Assembly: GCF_024623725.1 (NCBI RefSeq)
Contig: NZ_JANKHG010000017.1
Coordinates: 1-64,000, forward strand
Length of the DNA stretch: 64,000 nucleotides
Direction: 5' to 3'
Source: Limnobacter parvus
GTDB lineage: Bacteria; Pseudomonadota; Gammaproteobacteria; Burkholderiales; Burkholderiaceae_B
The position numbers and the translations under genes are program-made. Under the pieces are notes generated by a model that ran no database searches, had not been told where the DNA came from, and saw only the letters and a program-made list of their open reading frames with translations. Shown here piece after piece: positions 44,857 to 54,678 of the stretch (the first letter of the stretch is position 1; each line of letters opens with the position of its first letter).

Positions 44857-45786
44857 TTATTCAATATTCTGCACTTGCTCGCGGAATTGTTCCACGAGCA
44901 CTTTCAAATCGATACTGGCCTGGGTTTGAGCAATCGCGTGGGCTTTGCTGCCCAGTGTATTGGCTTCCCGGTTCAGTTCCTGGGTTACAAAGTCCAGGCG
45001 CTTGCCGATTACGCCGCCTTTTTTCAGAATGCGGCGCACCTCAGTAAAGTGAGTTTGCAAGCGCTCCACTTCTTCTTTCACGTCAATGCGAACGCTGTGC
45101 AAGGCCACCTCATGCTTGATACGTTCTTCAAGATCGTCAACGGTAAGGTGGCTGGCTTTGTCGGCAATTATTTTGTCAAACGCTTCGGTCATTCGCTCAC
45201 GAATTTTGCTTTCATAGTGCGCCAGAAATTGCGGCAACATGGGCAGCAGGCTGTTCACAATCGCTTCCATTCCATCCACTTTCTCAAGCAGCACGGCGGC
45301 CAATCCCGAACCCTCGCGCTCGCGGCTTTGCTTCATTGTGTCAATGGCCTGGTCGCAAAGGTTTGAAATTATTTCCTGAAGCTCTTCACCGCTCAGGCTG
45401 TTGTCTTCCACCACGCCGGGCCAGTTCAGCACCTCGGTAATTCGAAAGCCATTGGCTTTGGGCAAAGCGCTTTGAATACTGGCTTCCAGCGCGGCCAGTT
45501 GCTTGACCTGTTCAAGGTCTACTTTCGGTATGCGTTTTTCGCCTTCTGCACGGCCCCAGGAAATACGGCATTCCACCTTGCCTCGGCTAAGGGCATTCAT
45601 CAGCTTTTCGCGGATCAGGGGTTCAACTGTGCGCAGGTCATCGGCCATGCGAAAGTTCAGGTCCAGAAAGCGGGAATTCACGCTGCGCAGTTCCATGCTC
45701 AAGTTGCCCGCCCGGGTGTTGCTTTGGGCGTTGGCAAAGCCTGTCATGCTGTGTACTGCAGCGGTGTTTTTACTGTCCTTGCTCAT
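44857..45786 (-). CDS. yicC: YicC-family endoribonuclease
   Basis: YicC proteins are small endoribonucleases reported to act on small RNAs. The 309-residue protein has the family N-terminus (SMTGFANAQSN...MELRSVNSRFLDLNFRMADDLRTVEPLIREKL) and the C-terminal DUF1732-type end (EEVERLQTHFTEVRRILKKGGVIGKRLDFVTQELNREANTLGSKA). Linkage to gmk is common, here interrupted by the unknown gene. Confidence 0.92.
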   Translation of the reverse strand: MSKDSKNTAAVHSMTGFANAQSNTRAGNLSMELRSVNSRFLDLNFRMADDLRTVEPLIREKLMNALSRGKVECRISWGRAEGEKRIPKVDLEQVKQLAALEASIQSALPKANGFRITEVLNWPGVVEDNSLSGEELQEIISNLCDQAIDTMKQSREREGSGLAAVLLEKVDGMEAIVNSLLPMLPQFLAHYESKIRERMTEAFDKIIADKASHLTVDDLEERIKHEVALHSVRIDVKEEVERLQTHFTEVRRILKKGGVIGKRLDFVTQELNREANTLGSKAHAIAQTQASIDLKVLVEQFREQVQNIE

Positions 45787-45842
45787 TTGCGGCCTGTGCG
45801 TGTGTGTCGATCGTGCATGGATTGTAAACTCTGTGCTGTTGC

Positions 45843-47066
45843 ATGTTTTCTGTGGGGGCGTTTTTGGCGGGTCGAATCATTGCGCACTTGGACATGGACG
45901 CCTTTTACGCCAACGCGGAACTGGTGCGCAACCCAGCGTTGAAAGGTTTGCCGGTGGCGGTGGGCGGCCGCCGTGGTGTGCAGCCATTGCCCGGCCAGCA
46001 ATTCCCAACCCTTGCCCAGTATCAGGGCCGCGGGGTACTCACCACCGCAAACTACGAAGCCCGCGCACTGGGTCTTCATTCCGCCATGCCCACCATGAAA
46101 GCTGCCAAACTGGCCCCGAATGCCATTTTGCTGCCTGCTGACTTTGAGTGGTACAAAACCCTCTCGCGCCAATTCAAGGCTGCTGTTGGGGAATTGGCAC
46201 CCAATGTAGAAGACCGCGGTATTGATGAAATTTACATCGATTTGACAGAAGAAACTGACGGTGATTTTGAAGCTGCCATTGATCTGGCCAGGCGCATGAA
46301 AGCTGCCGTTACGCACGCCACTGGCGGCATGACGTGTTCCGTGGGTTTGTCGGAAAACAAGCTGACTTCAAAAATAGCGTCAGACCTGCAAAAGCCCAAT
46401 GGCCTTAGCGTGGTGCGGCCCGCACAGTTTCAGGAAATCATTTGGCCTTTGAGGGTCGGAAAAATTAATGGAGTAGGGCCCAAGGCACAGGAAAAACTGA
46501 AGTTGATGGGCGTTCAAACCATTGCTGAGCTGGCTGCGCAACCGGTTGATTTGCTGCGTGAAAGATTTGGCGAAAGCTACGGGTTGTGGATGCATGAAAG
46601 TGCCCATGGCATTGACCGGCGTGAAGTGACCTTGTATTCCGAACCCAAAAGCATCAGCCGGGAAACCACTTTTGAGCACGACATGCATGTGCGTCGGCAC
46701 CGCGACAATTTAACCCAAGTGCTTTTGCAGTTGGCCGACAAGCTGTCGCAAGACTTGGCCCGAAAGCAGCGTCTGGCCAAAACAATAGGTGTGAAAGTTC
46801 GTTTTTCAGATTTCAAATCGCTAACCCGCGATACTACCCCTGGCGAATTCGTCGCCAATGCAGATGAGATTGTGCAGGCTGCCCGTGCCTGCCTTAAAAA
46901 AGTGGCTTTTGACGAAAAGGGGGTTCATTCAACCATTCGCTTGTTGGGCATCAAAGCCAGCCATTTGATTACACCCGCCGACGCAGCAATCGAACAGGCT
47001 GCCCGTGAAACCCGCAATGCCAAAGGGCAGGCGCAGTTGTTTCTCGACCTGGAAGATGCGCCATAA
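45843..47066 (+). CDS. dinB: Y-family DNA polymerase IV (DinB), variant with fingers insertion
   Basis: DinB copies past damaged bases and is error-prone. The 407-residue protein has the catalytic [12 protein letters not shown] motif, with Tyr at the steric-gate position, the second acidic site in [10 protein letters not shown], and the little-finger domain. Compared with ordinary DinB there are about 18 extra residues ([20 protein letters not shown]) between VGG and [12 protein letters not shown] in the fingers. The C-terminus ends in AQLFLDLE, which resembles the QLxLF beta-clamp binding motif. The start ATG 45843 lacks a clear ribosome site. Confidence 0.93.
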   Translation: MFSVGAFLAGRIIAHLDMDAFYANAELVRNPALKGLPVAVGGRRGVQPLPGQQFPTLAQYQGRGVLTTANYEARALGLHSAMPTMKAAKLAPNAILLPADFEWYKTLSRQFKAAVGELAPNVEDRGIDEIYIDLTEETDGDFEAAIDLARRMKAAVTHATGGMTCSVGLSENKLTSKIASDLQKPNGLSVVRPAQFQEIIWPLRVGKINGVGPKAQEKLKLMGVQTIAELAAQPVDLLRERFGESYGLWMHESAHGIDRREVTLYSEPKSISRETTFEHDMHVRRHRDNLTQVLLQLADKLSQDLARKQRLAKTIGVKVRFSDFKSLTRDTTPGEFVANADEIVQAARACLKKVAFDEKGVHSTIRLLGIKASHLITPADAAIEQAARETRNAKGQAQLFLDLEDAP

Positions 47067-47106
47067 TGCCCGCAACACAAATCGATATGCACTGGAGAGT
47101 TTTTAC

Positions 47107-47850
47107 ATGAGCAATACCCCCAACACAGCAGGCGCACGACCCGATGGCCGCAACCCCAAAGCCTTACGAAAAATCAGCCTTGAACGCAATTACACCAAAC
47201 ATGCGGAAGGGTCAGTCATGGTTCGGTTTGGCGACACTCATGTGCTGTGCACTTGCAGTGTGGAAGACAAGGTACCTGGCTTTCTGAAGGGCCAGAACCA
47301 AGGTTGGTTGACCGCTGAATATGGCATGTTGCCCCGTTCCACACATTCCCGCATGGACCGTGAAGCCGCGCGTGGCAAGCAAAGCGGGCGCACACAGGAA
47401 ATTCAGCGGCTAATTGGTCGTGCATTGCGCGCTGCCGTCGATTTGAATAAGTTGGGTGAACGCACCCTGAAAATTGATTGTGATGTGATTCAGGCCGATG
47501 GCGGTACGCGCACTGCTTCCATCACAGGGGCCATGGTGGCCGTTGCCGACGCAATTGGCAAATTGGTGGCCAGCGGTGCCTTGGCCGAAAGTCCGATCAA
47601 GCAGTTTGTGGCTGCCGTGTCCGTGGGTGTGGTGAATGGTCAGGTTGTGCTTGACTTGAATTATGACGAAGACTCCACCTGTGAAACTGACTTGAATGTG
47701 GTGATGACCGAGAAAGGCGGGTTTGTAGAAGTGCAGGGCACAGCCGAAGGCGAAGCCTTTAGCCGCGATGAATTGAATGGCATGCTGGATTCCGCAGCAG
47801 CCGGTATTGGCGAACTGGTTCGCTTGCAGAAAACTGCGCTGCAAGCATAA
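47107..47850 (+). CDS. rph: Ribonuclease PH
   Basis: RNase PH trims tRNA 3' ends by phosphorolysis. The 247-residue protein matches the family from [38 protein letters not shown] to [24 protein letters not shown]. It includes [19 protein letters not shown] and [18 protein letters not shown], the phosphate-site region. ATG 47107 follows GGAGAG. The order rph-rdgB-hemW is a conserved betaproteobacterial cluster. Confidence 0.97.
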   Translation: MSNTPNTAGARPDGRNPKALRKISLERNYTKHAEGSVMVRFGDTHVLCTCSVEDKVPGFLKGQNQGWLTAEYGMLPRSTHSRMDREAARGKQSGRTQEIQRLIGRALRAAVDLNKLGERTLKIDCDVIQADGGTRTASITGAMVAVADAIGKLVASGALAESPIKQFVAAVSVGVVNGQVVLDLNYDEDSTCETDLNVVMTEKGGFVEVQGTAEGEAFSRDELNGMLDSAAAGIGELVRLQKTALQA

Positions 47851-47874
47851 GGAAAAGAGTTGGAAAATAAGGCA

Positions 47875-48504
47875 ATGGCATTGAGCAACGAATGGGTACT
47901 GGCCAGCGGCAACAAAGGCAAGCTGCGCGAATTTCAGGATTTGTTCTCGCCTTGGGGTGTGAATTGGGTGGCCCAAGGTGAGTTGGGTGTGCCCGACGCG
48001 GAGGAGCCCTTTCACACCTTTGTGGAAAATGCGCTAACGAAAGCCCGGTACGCCAGCCGCCTTACAGGCCGCCCGGCCTTGGCCGATGATTCCGGCCTTT
48101 GCGTACCTGCAATTGGGGACGCGCCCGGTGTGTTGTCGGCCCGGTATGCCACCTTGTTTGGACAGGATAAAAGCGACGCGAACAACAATGCATGCTTGGT
48201 TGAAAAACTGAAAAGTGTTGATGATCGCCGCGCTTACTTTGTGTGTGCCATGGTCTGGGTGGCTCACGCTGACGACCCCACGCCAACCATCGCCCAAAAA
48301 ATGTGGTGGGGAGAAGTGATCGATTCCGCTCAAGGTGAACATGGCTTTGGCTACGACCCTCATTTTTGGCTTCCTGAACACCAGTGCACGGCGGCTCAAA
48401 TGCCCAAAGAACAGAAGAATCAATTCAGCCACCGGGCGCAGGCCACGCAAGCTTTGTTGCTTGAGTTGCAACAGCGTTTGGGTTTGACTAAAACAGGAAG
48501 TTAA
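47875..48504 (+). CDS. rdgB: XTP/dITP pyrophosphatase
   Basis: RdgB hydrolyses non-canonical purine triphosphates such as dITP and XTP. The 209-residue protein has the substrate motif LASGNKGKLREF, TFVENALTKARYAS, ALADDSGLCVPAIGDAPGVLSARYA and GFGYDPHFWLPE. ATG 47875 is used, with AAGG close upstream; TTG 47860 has a better-spaced AGGA and is a real alternative. The stop codon abuts the hemW start. Confidence 0.95.
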   Translation: MALSNEWVLASGNKGKLREFQDLFSPWGVNWVAQGELGVPDAEEPFHTFVENALTKARYASRLTGRPALADDSGLCVPAIGDAPGVLSARYATLFGQDKSDANNNACLVEKLKSVDDRRAYFVCAMVWVAHADDPTPTIAQKMWWGEVIDSAQGEHGFGYDPHFWLPEHQCTAAQMPKEQKNQFSHRAQATQALLLELQQRLGLTKTGS

Positions 48505-49827
48505 GTGGAACAAAACGGCAGCGACAAGCCCGCATTCATGTCAAATTCAGGTGCGACATCCACCAGCAATTTGGCGGGCAGGGTATTCATGCCCAGTGAA
48601 TTGCGCTTTGCTGCCATGCCACCTTTGGCGCTCTATATTCACTTGCCTTGGTGCGTTCGCAAGTGCCCTTACTGCGATTTCAACAGCCATTTGGCACCCC
48701 AAAGCCAGTTGCGTGAAGTGGCGATTCAGCTTGAACCCAAAGCCGTGCAAAGCGAGCACGGCTTCGCAGACTCCCTGCCCATTGAGCTGCAACGCCGTTA
48801 CCTGAATGCCCTTGTCGCCGACCTTGATCAGCAATTGCCAAAAATCTGGGGTCGAAAACTGTATTCCATTTTTATTGGCGGTGGCACGCCTTCCCTGTTT
48901 GCCCCGGAGCTGATTGACGAGCTTCTGGCAGCAGTTCGCGCACGTTTCGGCATGCCACAAACCGGCGAAATTACCATGGAGGCGAACCCAGGTACTTTTG
49001 AGCAAGCCCGGTTTGAAGGGTTTCGCAAGGCTGGCGTGAATCGATTGTCGATCGGCGTTCAAAGTTTTTCTGATTCGCATTTGAAAGCTTTGGGCAGAGT
49101 GCACAACAGCGAACAGGCCATTGCTGCCGTGCGCAGTGCGGTGGCCTTGTTCGACGAGGTAAACATTGATTTGATGTATGCCTTGCCGCATCAGAATGTG
49201 GAACAGGCCTTGGCAGATGTGGCCCAGGCGGTGGCATTGAACAGCACGCATTTAAGCCTGTACCAGCTCACCATGGAACCGAACACGCTATTTGCCGCCA
49301 AGCCGCCGCCTTTGCCTGACGATGACACTTTGGTCGATATTGAAGAGGCTGTGCACAAAGCTGCAAAGCAATCAGGATTCGAGCATTATGAAATTTCGGC
49401 ATTCTCCAAACCGGGGCATCGTAGCCAGCACAATCTGAACTATTGGGGGTTTGGCGATTACTTGGGCGTAGGCGCTGGCGCGCACGCCAAAATCAGCTAC
49501 TCCAACCGCATTGAACGTGAAAATCGTCACCGCAACCCCATGGCCTACATGGAAGAAATGGAAGGCGCGGCACAACCTCTGGAGGTGCGAACCTTGGCGG
49601 TGAAAGAACTTCCATTTGAATTCATGCTGAATGCGCTTCGACTGGTGGATGGTGCACCGGAAAGCTGGTTTGTTGAGCGCTGCGGCAGGCCATTAAGCGA
49701 CCTGCAAAAGCCCTTGAATGCGGCTTTAAGCAAAGGCTTGATTGAAGCCCAGCCAGGTTTGTTCAAGCCCACCGAACTGGGTTTTCGATTTTTAAATGAT
49801 GTGCAGCAATTGTTTTTAGTCGGCTGA
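48505..49827 (+). CDS. hemW: Radical SAM heme chaperone HemW
   Basis: HemW is a radical-SAM protein that inserts heme into respiratory enzymes; it was formerly annotated as HemN-like. The 440-residue protein has the iron-sulfur motif CVRKCPYCDF (CxxxCxxC), GGGTPSLF, EANPGTFE and GVQSFSDSHLKALGRVH. GTG 48505 has AGGA six bases upstream and directly follows the rdgB stop. About 25 residues after the cluster motif (QLREVAIQLEPKAVQSEHG) look like an insertion, and residues 1-35 precede the conserved core. Confidence 0.93.
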   Translation: MEQNGSDKPAFMSNSGATSTSNLAGRVFMPSELRFAAMPPLALYIHLPWCVRKCPYCDFNSHLAPQSQLREVAIQLEPKAVQSEHGFADSLPIELQRRYLNALVADLDQQLPKIWGRKLYSIFIGGGTPSLFAPELIDELLAAVRARFGMPQTGEITMEANPGTFEQARFEGFRKAGVNRLSIGVQSFSDSHLKALGRVHNSEQAIAAVRSAVALFDEVNIDLMYALPHQNVEQALADVAQAVALNSTHLSLYQLTMEPNTLFAAKPPPLPDDDTLVDIEEAVHKAAKQSGFEHYEISAFSKPGHRSQHNLNYWGFGDYLGVGAGAHAKISYSNRIERENRHRNPMAYMEEMEGAAQPLEVRTLAVKELPFEFMLNALRLVDGAPESWFVERCGRPLSDLQKPLNAALSKGLIEAQPGLFKPTELGFRFLNDVQQLFLVG

Positions 49828-50187
49828 ATTGTTTCTCAGTAGGTGAGTTCGTTCCGTGACTCTAATTGCAGCAGGTGAATTGGTATTGCTCGCAGACGAT
49901 TGTTCACCAGACTTTTTGATTGCATTCACAGCCGATTTGCCAAGCTGATACAAACCGATTGCGGCGAATGCTGCGGGAGATCCAGATGCCAACATGAGAG
50001 GTGATGAAACAAATTTCACGAGGCCGTTTTGTTCTGACCATCGATTGGCTTGCCGACGGTGAAAATCACCTGCGATCCCATAAACCTTGGTATTGAAGCT
50101 GCTGGCTTTGTTCAACAAGCTTGGATTACGGGGTATCGATGAACTTGTTGTTAGGGTCTGTTGATTTGAACTGATTGGATTGTTCAT
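49816..50187 (-). CDS. Small unknown protein with Ser-rich N-terminus and hydrophobic centre
   Basis: I do not recognise this 123-residue protein. It has a Ser/Thr/Asn-rich N-terminus (MNNPISSNQQTLTTSSSIPRN), a basic middle, a moderately hydrophobic stretch (SSPLMLASGSPAAFAAIGLYQLGK, about 72-95) and a polar tail. No ribosome site is evident. Its layout resembles the neighbouring minus-strand protein at 50366-50731, so the two may be distant paralogues. Its 3' end overlaps hemW by 12 bases. Confidence 0.5.
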   Translation of the reverse strand: MNNPISSNQQTLTTSSSIPRNPSLLNKASSFNTKVYGIAGDFHRRQANRWSEQNGLVKFVSSPLMLASGSPAAFAAIGLYQLGKSAVNAIKKSGEQSSASNTNSPAAIRVTERTHLLRNNSAD

Positions 50188-50365
50188 GGTTTGAGCTTAG
50201 TTGTTGATATCCATTTAAGTGCTTTTGAAATTAGATGAGTTCAACAGCCAAACAACTATTTCAATGGATTTGCGATGAATATTGCCCAGCTTTGAATACA
50301 CCATGTGCTGTTGAATACAGGAGGGTGCGTGAAACTTTGCGCAACACGCCCCAGTATTTGTTGGA

Positions 50366-50731
50366 TCAGTTTGCCCGTGCTTGACCAGCAGGCTGTTGGG
50401 TTGTTTGTTGAGTAGATTGTTTGGGCGGCGCTTCGAGAGTGGGTGTTTGATTGGGAGCTCGGGATTTGTCGATCAAATGCCTGGCAACGGCGATTACACC
50501 AACCACAGCTAGAGTAGCTAGAGGCCCCAAGACAAGAGCGCTAAGAACGCCAGCGCTCAACGATATACGGTTTTTATTCACAAAATCCAGACCCTGTTTT
50601 ACGGGGTAAAACTCTGCGATTTTAGAAACCCCTTTGCTGAATGCACTTTGTTTTTTGGGCTGAGTTGTTGCCCGTGTTTCGGCAAAATCAACTCGAGAAA
50701 CGGCTGAACTGTTACTGACTGGACTACCCAT
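50366..50731 (-). CDS. Small unknown protein with hydrophobic helix
   Basis: A 121-residue unknown with a polar Ser-rich N-terminus (MGSPVSNSSAVSRVD), an amphipathic part (SAFSKGVSKIAEFYPVKQGLDF), a strong membrane-like segment (GVLSALVLGPLATLAVVGVIAVA, about 69-92) and a Gln/Thr/Pro-rich tail. ATG 50731 is well supported by GAGGGG six bases upstream; TTG 50755 is the longer alternative. It is probably a membrane or secreted small protein. It resembles the 49816-50187 product in layout. Confidence 0.6.
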   Translation of the reverse strand: MGSPVSNSSAVSRVDFAETRATTQPKKQSAFSKGVSKIAEFYPVKQGLDFVNKNRISLSAGVLSALVLGPLATLAVVGVIAVARHLIDKSRAPNQTPTLEAPPKQSTQQTTQQPAGQARAN

Positions 50732-50801
50732 GACTATCCCCTCATTTTCGTTCAAAAATTTAAGTGGGGGAAAAGATTCGTTTAGTTCGATTTATTTCCA
50801 A

Positions 50802-51326
50802 CTAGTTCAGGTGACGGGTCTCTGGCCGCTCAATAATGCTGGAGGAGCTCTTGAACTGAAGCCCCCAGTCGGCCTGCCCGCAGGTTTTAATCAATAAGTC
50901 GGCAAATCCGTGTTGTAACTGCTCGGCCATCCGCATCTCGAACCCCTTGCCACTGCCAGCCACCAATTTCAGAACCAGATCCGAGTTGTGAGCGTCGCCA
51001 TTTGGGCGCAGTTCAATTTGCGTAATTAGCAAGGGGTCAACACCCAACGGGGTGGTGGTATTTTTATCTTGGAATGGGCTTTTGAAGTCGGCCGAATAAA
51101 GTGACACTTCCCGGCTCATTTCCAGCAAGGCTTTACGACCTGCGTCATTGAGTGGGCGGTCGCTGGCCAGCAGCTTTTGCATCATCTCATCCAGGCTGGG
51201 AATCAGCATGCGTACCATGCGGCGCGTCAGCCACACGCGCACTTCCTGGTTCTCTGCCGAATTGATTCGCATCAGGATACGGTCATGTTCTGGGGCATAC
51301 GCCACTTGGAGTTGTTTGATTTGCAT
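50802..51326 (-). CDS. Conserved hypothetical protein next to clpB
   Basis: A 174-residue soluble protein starting MQIKQLQVAYAPEHDRILMRINSAENQEVRVWLTRRMVRMLIPSL, a pattern I associate with uncharacterised betaproteobacterial proteins. No catalytic motif is visible. The frame is open to GTG 51446, but the added 40 residues do not look conserved and would reach the clpB start. ATG 51326 has only a weak ribosome site. It is divergent from clpB. Confidence 0.65.
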   Translation of the reverse strand: MQIKQLQVAYAPEHDRILMRINSAENQEVRVWLTRRMVRMLIPSLDEMMQKLLASDRPLNDAGRKALLEMSREVSLYSADFKSPFQDKNTTTPLGVDPLLITQIELRPNGDAHNSDLVLKLVAGSGKGFEMRMAEQLQHGFADLLIKTCGQADWGLQFKSSSSIIERPETRHLN

Positions 51327-51448
51327 GTTCACGTGCTTAAAAGTAGTGCACATCATTTGTGCGGGCGTTGTCTTGAAAACTACACGCTCGCCCACACATA
51401 GGGTTCGTAGGTATTGTGACTCAAAATTGTTGAAAAGGGTTTGCACAC

Positions 51449-54037
51449 ATGCGTTTAGATCGACTCACCACCAAGTTTCAGGAAGCTTTGGCCGATGCCC
51501 AAAGCCTTGCCGTTGGGAAAGACAACCCTACAGTTGAACCTGCACATGTGCTGTTGGCCATGCTCAAGCAGGGCGAAGGGTCGGTGCGCGGGGTAATTAA
51601 CAAGGCGGGCGGTAACCCACAGGTGTTGATCAAAGGCGTCGAAGCCGAAGTGAACAACCTGCCCCAGGTGGCCAACAATGCCGGGCAAATTCAAATCGGT
51701 AGCAAGTTACAGGCCGCCCTGAACCTGACCGACAAGGAAGCCCAGAAGCGAGGTGATCAGTTTATTGCCAGTGAATTGTTTCTTTTGGCTTGCCTACAAG
51801 AAAGCACTGGCTTGGCCAAAGTGATGAAAGATGCTGGGCTTAACGCCCAGTCGCTGAACACTGCCATTGAACAGGTGCGAGGCGGTGCTGCTGTCGACAG
51901 CGCGGATGGCGAAAGTCAGCGCGAGGCTTTGAAAAAATACACCATTGATTTAACAGAGCGTGCTCGCATGGGCAAGCTTGACCCGGTGATCGGGCGCGAT
52001 GATGAAATTCGCCGGGCCATTCAGATTTTGCAGCGCAGAACCAAGAACAACCCTGTCTTGATTGGCGAGCCCGGTGTGGGAAAAACGGCGATTGTGGAAG
52101 GTTTGGCACAGCGTATTGTGAATGGCGAGGTGCCGGATACGCTGAAGAACAAACGTGTACTGGTGCTCGACATGGCCTTGTTGTTGGCGGGCGCCAAGTA
52201 CAGGGGTGAGTTTGAGGAACGCTTGAAAGCTGTGCTGAAAGATGTCGCGGCTGATGAAGGCCAAACCATTGTGTTCATCGATGAAATTCACACCATGGTG
52301 GGTGCGGGCAAAGCCGAGGGTGCAATTGATGCGGGCAATATGTTGAAGCCAGCATTGGCCCGCGGTGAATTGCATTGCATTGGCGCCACCACGCTGGACG
52401 AATACCGAAAGTACATTGAAAAAGACGCAGCGCTAGAACGCCGCTTCCAAAAAGTGCTGGTGGGCGAACCCAGTGTTGAAAGCACCATTGCCATTTTGCG
52501 TGGCCTGCAAGAACGCTATGAGCTGCACCACGGCGTGGACATTACCGACCCCGCCATCGTGGCTGCGGCCGAGCTTTCTCACCGTTACATCACCGACCGT
52601 TTCCTGCCGGACAAAGCGATTGACCTGATCGATGAGGCTGCCGCCCGAATCAAGATGGAAATTGATTCCAAGCCTGAAGAGATGGACAAGCTGGATCGCC
52701 GAATCATTCAGCTGAAAATTGAGCGCGAAGCCGTGAAGCGCGAGCAGGACGATGCGTCCAAAAAGCGATTGGCCTTGATCGAAGAGGAAATCGTTCGTTT
52801 GGAGCGAGAGTACGCTGATCTGGATGAAATCTGGAAATCTGAAAAAGCAGCAGTGCAGGGCAGTGCTGCCATCAAGGAAGAAATTGACCGCATTCGTGCA
52901 GAAATTGAGCAGTGGAAACGCAAGGGCGATTGGCAGAAAGTGTCTGAGCTTCAGTACGGCAAATTGCCTGATCTGGAGAAAAAGTTGAACGATGTGAAAG
53001 ACAACGAAGGTGGCGAGAAGAAGCCCAACAGGTTGTTGCGCACCCAGGTTGGCACTGAAGAAATTGCCGAGGTTGTTAGTCGTGCCACCGGAATCCCAGT
53101 TAGCAAAATGCTGCAGGGCGAACGCGACAAATTGTTGCAAATGGAAGCGGCACTGCACATGCGTGTGGTGGGGCAAGACGAAGCGGTTACTTTGGTGTCT
53201 GATGCCATTCGCCGTTCTCGCGCTGGTCTTTCTGACCCCAACAAGCCATTGGGTTCCTTCTTGTTCCTCGGCCCCACTGGCGTGGGTAAAACTGAACTGT
53301 GCAAGGCATTGGCTGGGTTTTTGTTCGATTCAGAGGATCACTTGATTCGCATCGACATGAGTGAATTCATGGAGAAGCACACAGTGAGTCGCCTGGTGGG
53401 GGCACCTCCGGGCTACGTGGGCTACGACGAAGGCGGCTATTTGACCGAGGCCGTTCGCCGCAAACCCTACAGCGTGATTTTGCTGGATGAGGTAGAGAAG
53501 GCACACCCCGATGTGTTTAACGTGTTGCTCCAAGTACTCGACGATGGCCGATTGACGGACGGGCAAGGCCGCACAGTGGACTTCAAAAACACCGTGATTG
53601 TGATGACATCAAACCTGGGTTCGCATGAAATTCAACGCCTGGCCGGGCAAGATGGCGAGGTGATCAAAGCGGCAGTGATGGAAGAAGTGAAAATGCACTT
53701 CCGCCCTGAATTTATTAACCGGGTAGACGAGCTGGTGGTGTTCCATGCTTTGGACAATGCTCACATTGCGAACATTGCTCGCATCCAATTGCAACGTTTG
53801 CAGCAGCGTTTGGCCAGCCGTGACATGCGTTTGGAGGTCAGCGAAACAGCACTGCTCGAAATTGTGAAAGCTGGCTTTGATCCCTTATACGGTGCGCGAC
53901 CTTTGAAGCGTGCCATTCAGCAAATCATTGAGAACCCTGTTTCGAAAATGATTCTGGAAGGCAAGTTTGGTCCGAATGACGTGGTGCCGGTTGACTTCAA
54001 GGATGGGGCGTTTACCTTTGAGCGGGTTGTTCATTGA
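51449..54037 (+). CDS. clpB: ATP-dependent protein disaggregase ClpB
   Basis: ClpB rescues aggregated proteins together with DnaK. The 862-residue protein has the N-domain (1-145), the first AAA module (Walker A GEPGVGKT near 205, Walker B VFIDEIH), the long coiled-coil M-domain (about 405-525, [20 protein letters not shown]), and the second AAA module ([15 protein letters not shown] near 610, [14 protein letters not shown]). The length is standard. A strong stem-loop follows the stop. No sigma-32 promoter was identified with confidence. Confidence 0.98.
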   Translation: MRLDRLTTKFQEALADAQSLAVGKDNPTVEPAHVLLAMLKQGEGSVRGVINKAGGNPQVLIKGVEAEVNNLPQVANNAGQIQIGSKLQAALNLTDKEAQKRGDQFIASELFLLACLQESTGLAKVMKDAGLNAQSLNTAIEQVRGGAAVDSADGESQREALKKYTIDLTERARMGKLDPVIGRDDEIRRAIQILQRRTKNNPVLIGEPGVGKTAIVEGLAQRIVNGEVPDTLKNKRVLVLDMALLLAGAKYRGEFEERLKAVLKDVAADEGQTIVFIDEIHTMVGAGKAEGAIDAGNMLKPALARGELHCIGATTLDEYRKYIEKDAALERRFQKVLVGEPSVESTIAILRGLQERYELHHGVDITDPAIVAAAELSHRYITDRFLPDKAIDLIDEAAARIKMEIDSKPEEMDKLDRRIIQLKIEREAVKREQDDASKKRLALIEEEIVRLEREYADLDEIWKSEKAAVQGSAAIKEEIDRIRAEIEQWKRKGDWQKVSELQYGKLPDLEKKLNDVKDNEGGEKKPNRLLRTQVGTEEIAEVVSRATGIPVSKMLQGERDKLLQMEAALHMRVVGQDEAVTLVSDAIRRSRAGLSDPNKPLGSFLFLGPTGVGKTELCKALAGFLFDSEDHLIRIDMSEFMEKHTVSRLVGAPPGYVGYDEGGYLTEAVRRKPYSVILLDEVEKAHPDVFNVLLQVLDDGRLTDGQGRTVDFKNTVIVMTSNLGSHEIQRLAGQDGEVIKAAVMEEVKMHFRPEFINRVDELVVFHALDNAHIANIARIQLQRLQQRLASRDMRLEVSETALLEIVKAGFDPLYGARPLKRAIQQIIENPVSKMILEGKFGPNDVVPVDFKDGAFTFERVVH

Positions 54038-54046
54038 ATGTGGGTG

Positions 54047-54082
54047 TTCGCTCCGACAATAAGCTGTCGGAGCGAATTGTTT
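54047..54082 (+). terminator. Stem-loop terminator after clpB
   Basis: TTCGCTCCGACA (54047-54058) pairs perfectly with TGTCGGAGCGAA (54065-54076) around ATAAGC and is followed by TTGTTT. The 12-pair stem begins nine bases after the clpB stop. It may also stop transcription from the convergent small gene. Confidence 0.8.
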
Positions 54083-54087
54083 AAGAG

Positions 54088-54506
54088 TCACCGGTAACCA
54101 GAACCATCTGACCGAACACTGTCTGTAAATTCATCTGTCGAATTCATTATAACTATATATTCTTCATGCTCCGTCAGCGCTAAATTAGCGTTGCTCAACG
54201 CTTGTTCGTTCTCCTTGGATGGGTTCGCCTCAAACTTCTTTTCTGCCAAGAAGACTTCACGCTCCAGCTCCACCCTGTGGGGATCTGAATAATCTGTAGG
54301 AATAAAAGTATCATTTGGCGAGACTTGTCCGGGTAATGCATTTACGGAATCTAGAAATTCTCGCCCACTTTCTGTCCCAAATTGGGTTGCCACATCACCT
54401 ACAGTGTTTGTTTGTGGTGATTCCGATTGGCCCGGTTTTGTCTGGGCCAGCGCAAAGTCTCTAACATGCGGTCTGCCATAGCGCTTACAGCTGGACTTAC
54501 TTGCAT
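54088..54506 (-). pseudogene. Small unknown gene, apparently frameshifted
   Basis: The intact downstream frame (54088-54393) gives 101 residues from a GTG without a ribosome site. Upstream, ATG 54506 has an excellent GAGGA site eight bases away and begins MQVSPAVSAMADRM in another frame, which stops after 35 codons (at 54399-54401). The 101-residue frame stays open back past this ATG (RDFALAQTKPGQSESPQTNTVGDV before the GTG). A single -1 shift near 54460-54470 would join both into about 138 residues. The C-terminal part is acidic and helical. The function is unknown. It is either a pseudogene, a sequence error or, less likely, programmed frameshifting. Confidence 0.5.
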
Positions 54507-54678
54507 TTTGATGTCCTCAAAAAGATTTTAAGCTATCTCGATTTGATCGCTCACAGTCATATGTGTTCACAGGGAGCATGCAAGTTCAGTTGCAAGATTT
54601 GAATTTTGGGTTAGCTCAGTGTCATCGCCCCTTTGGCAATAAAGGGTGCGTTAGCTTGGCGGCGCAAAATATCCCTTC

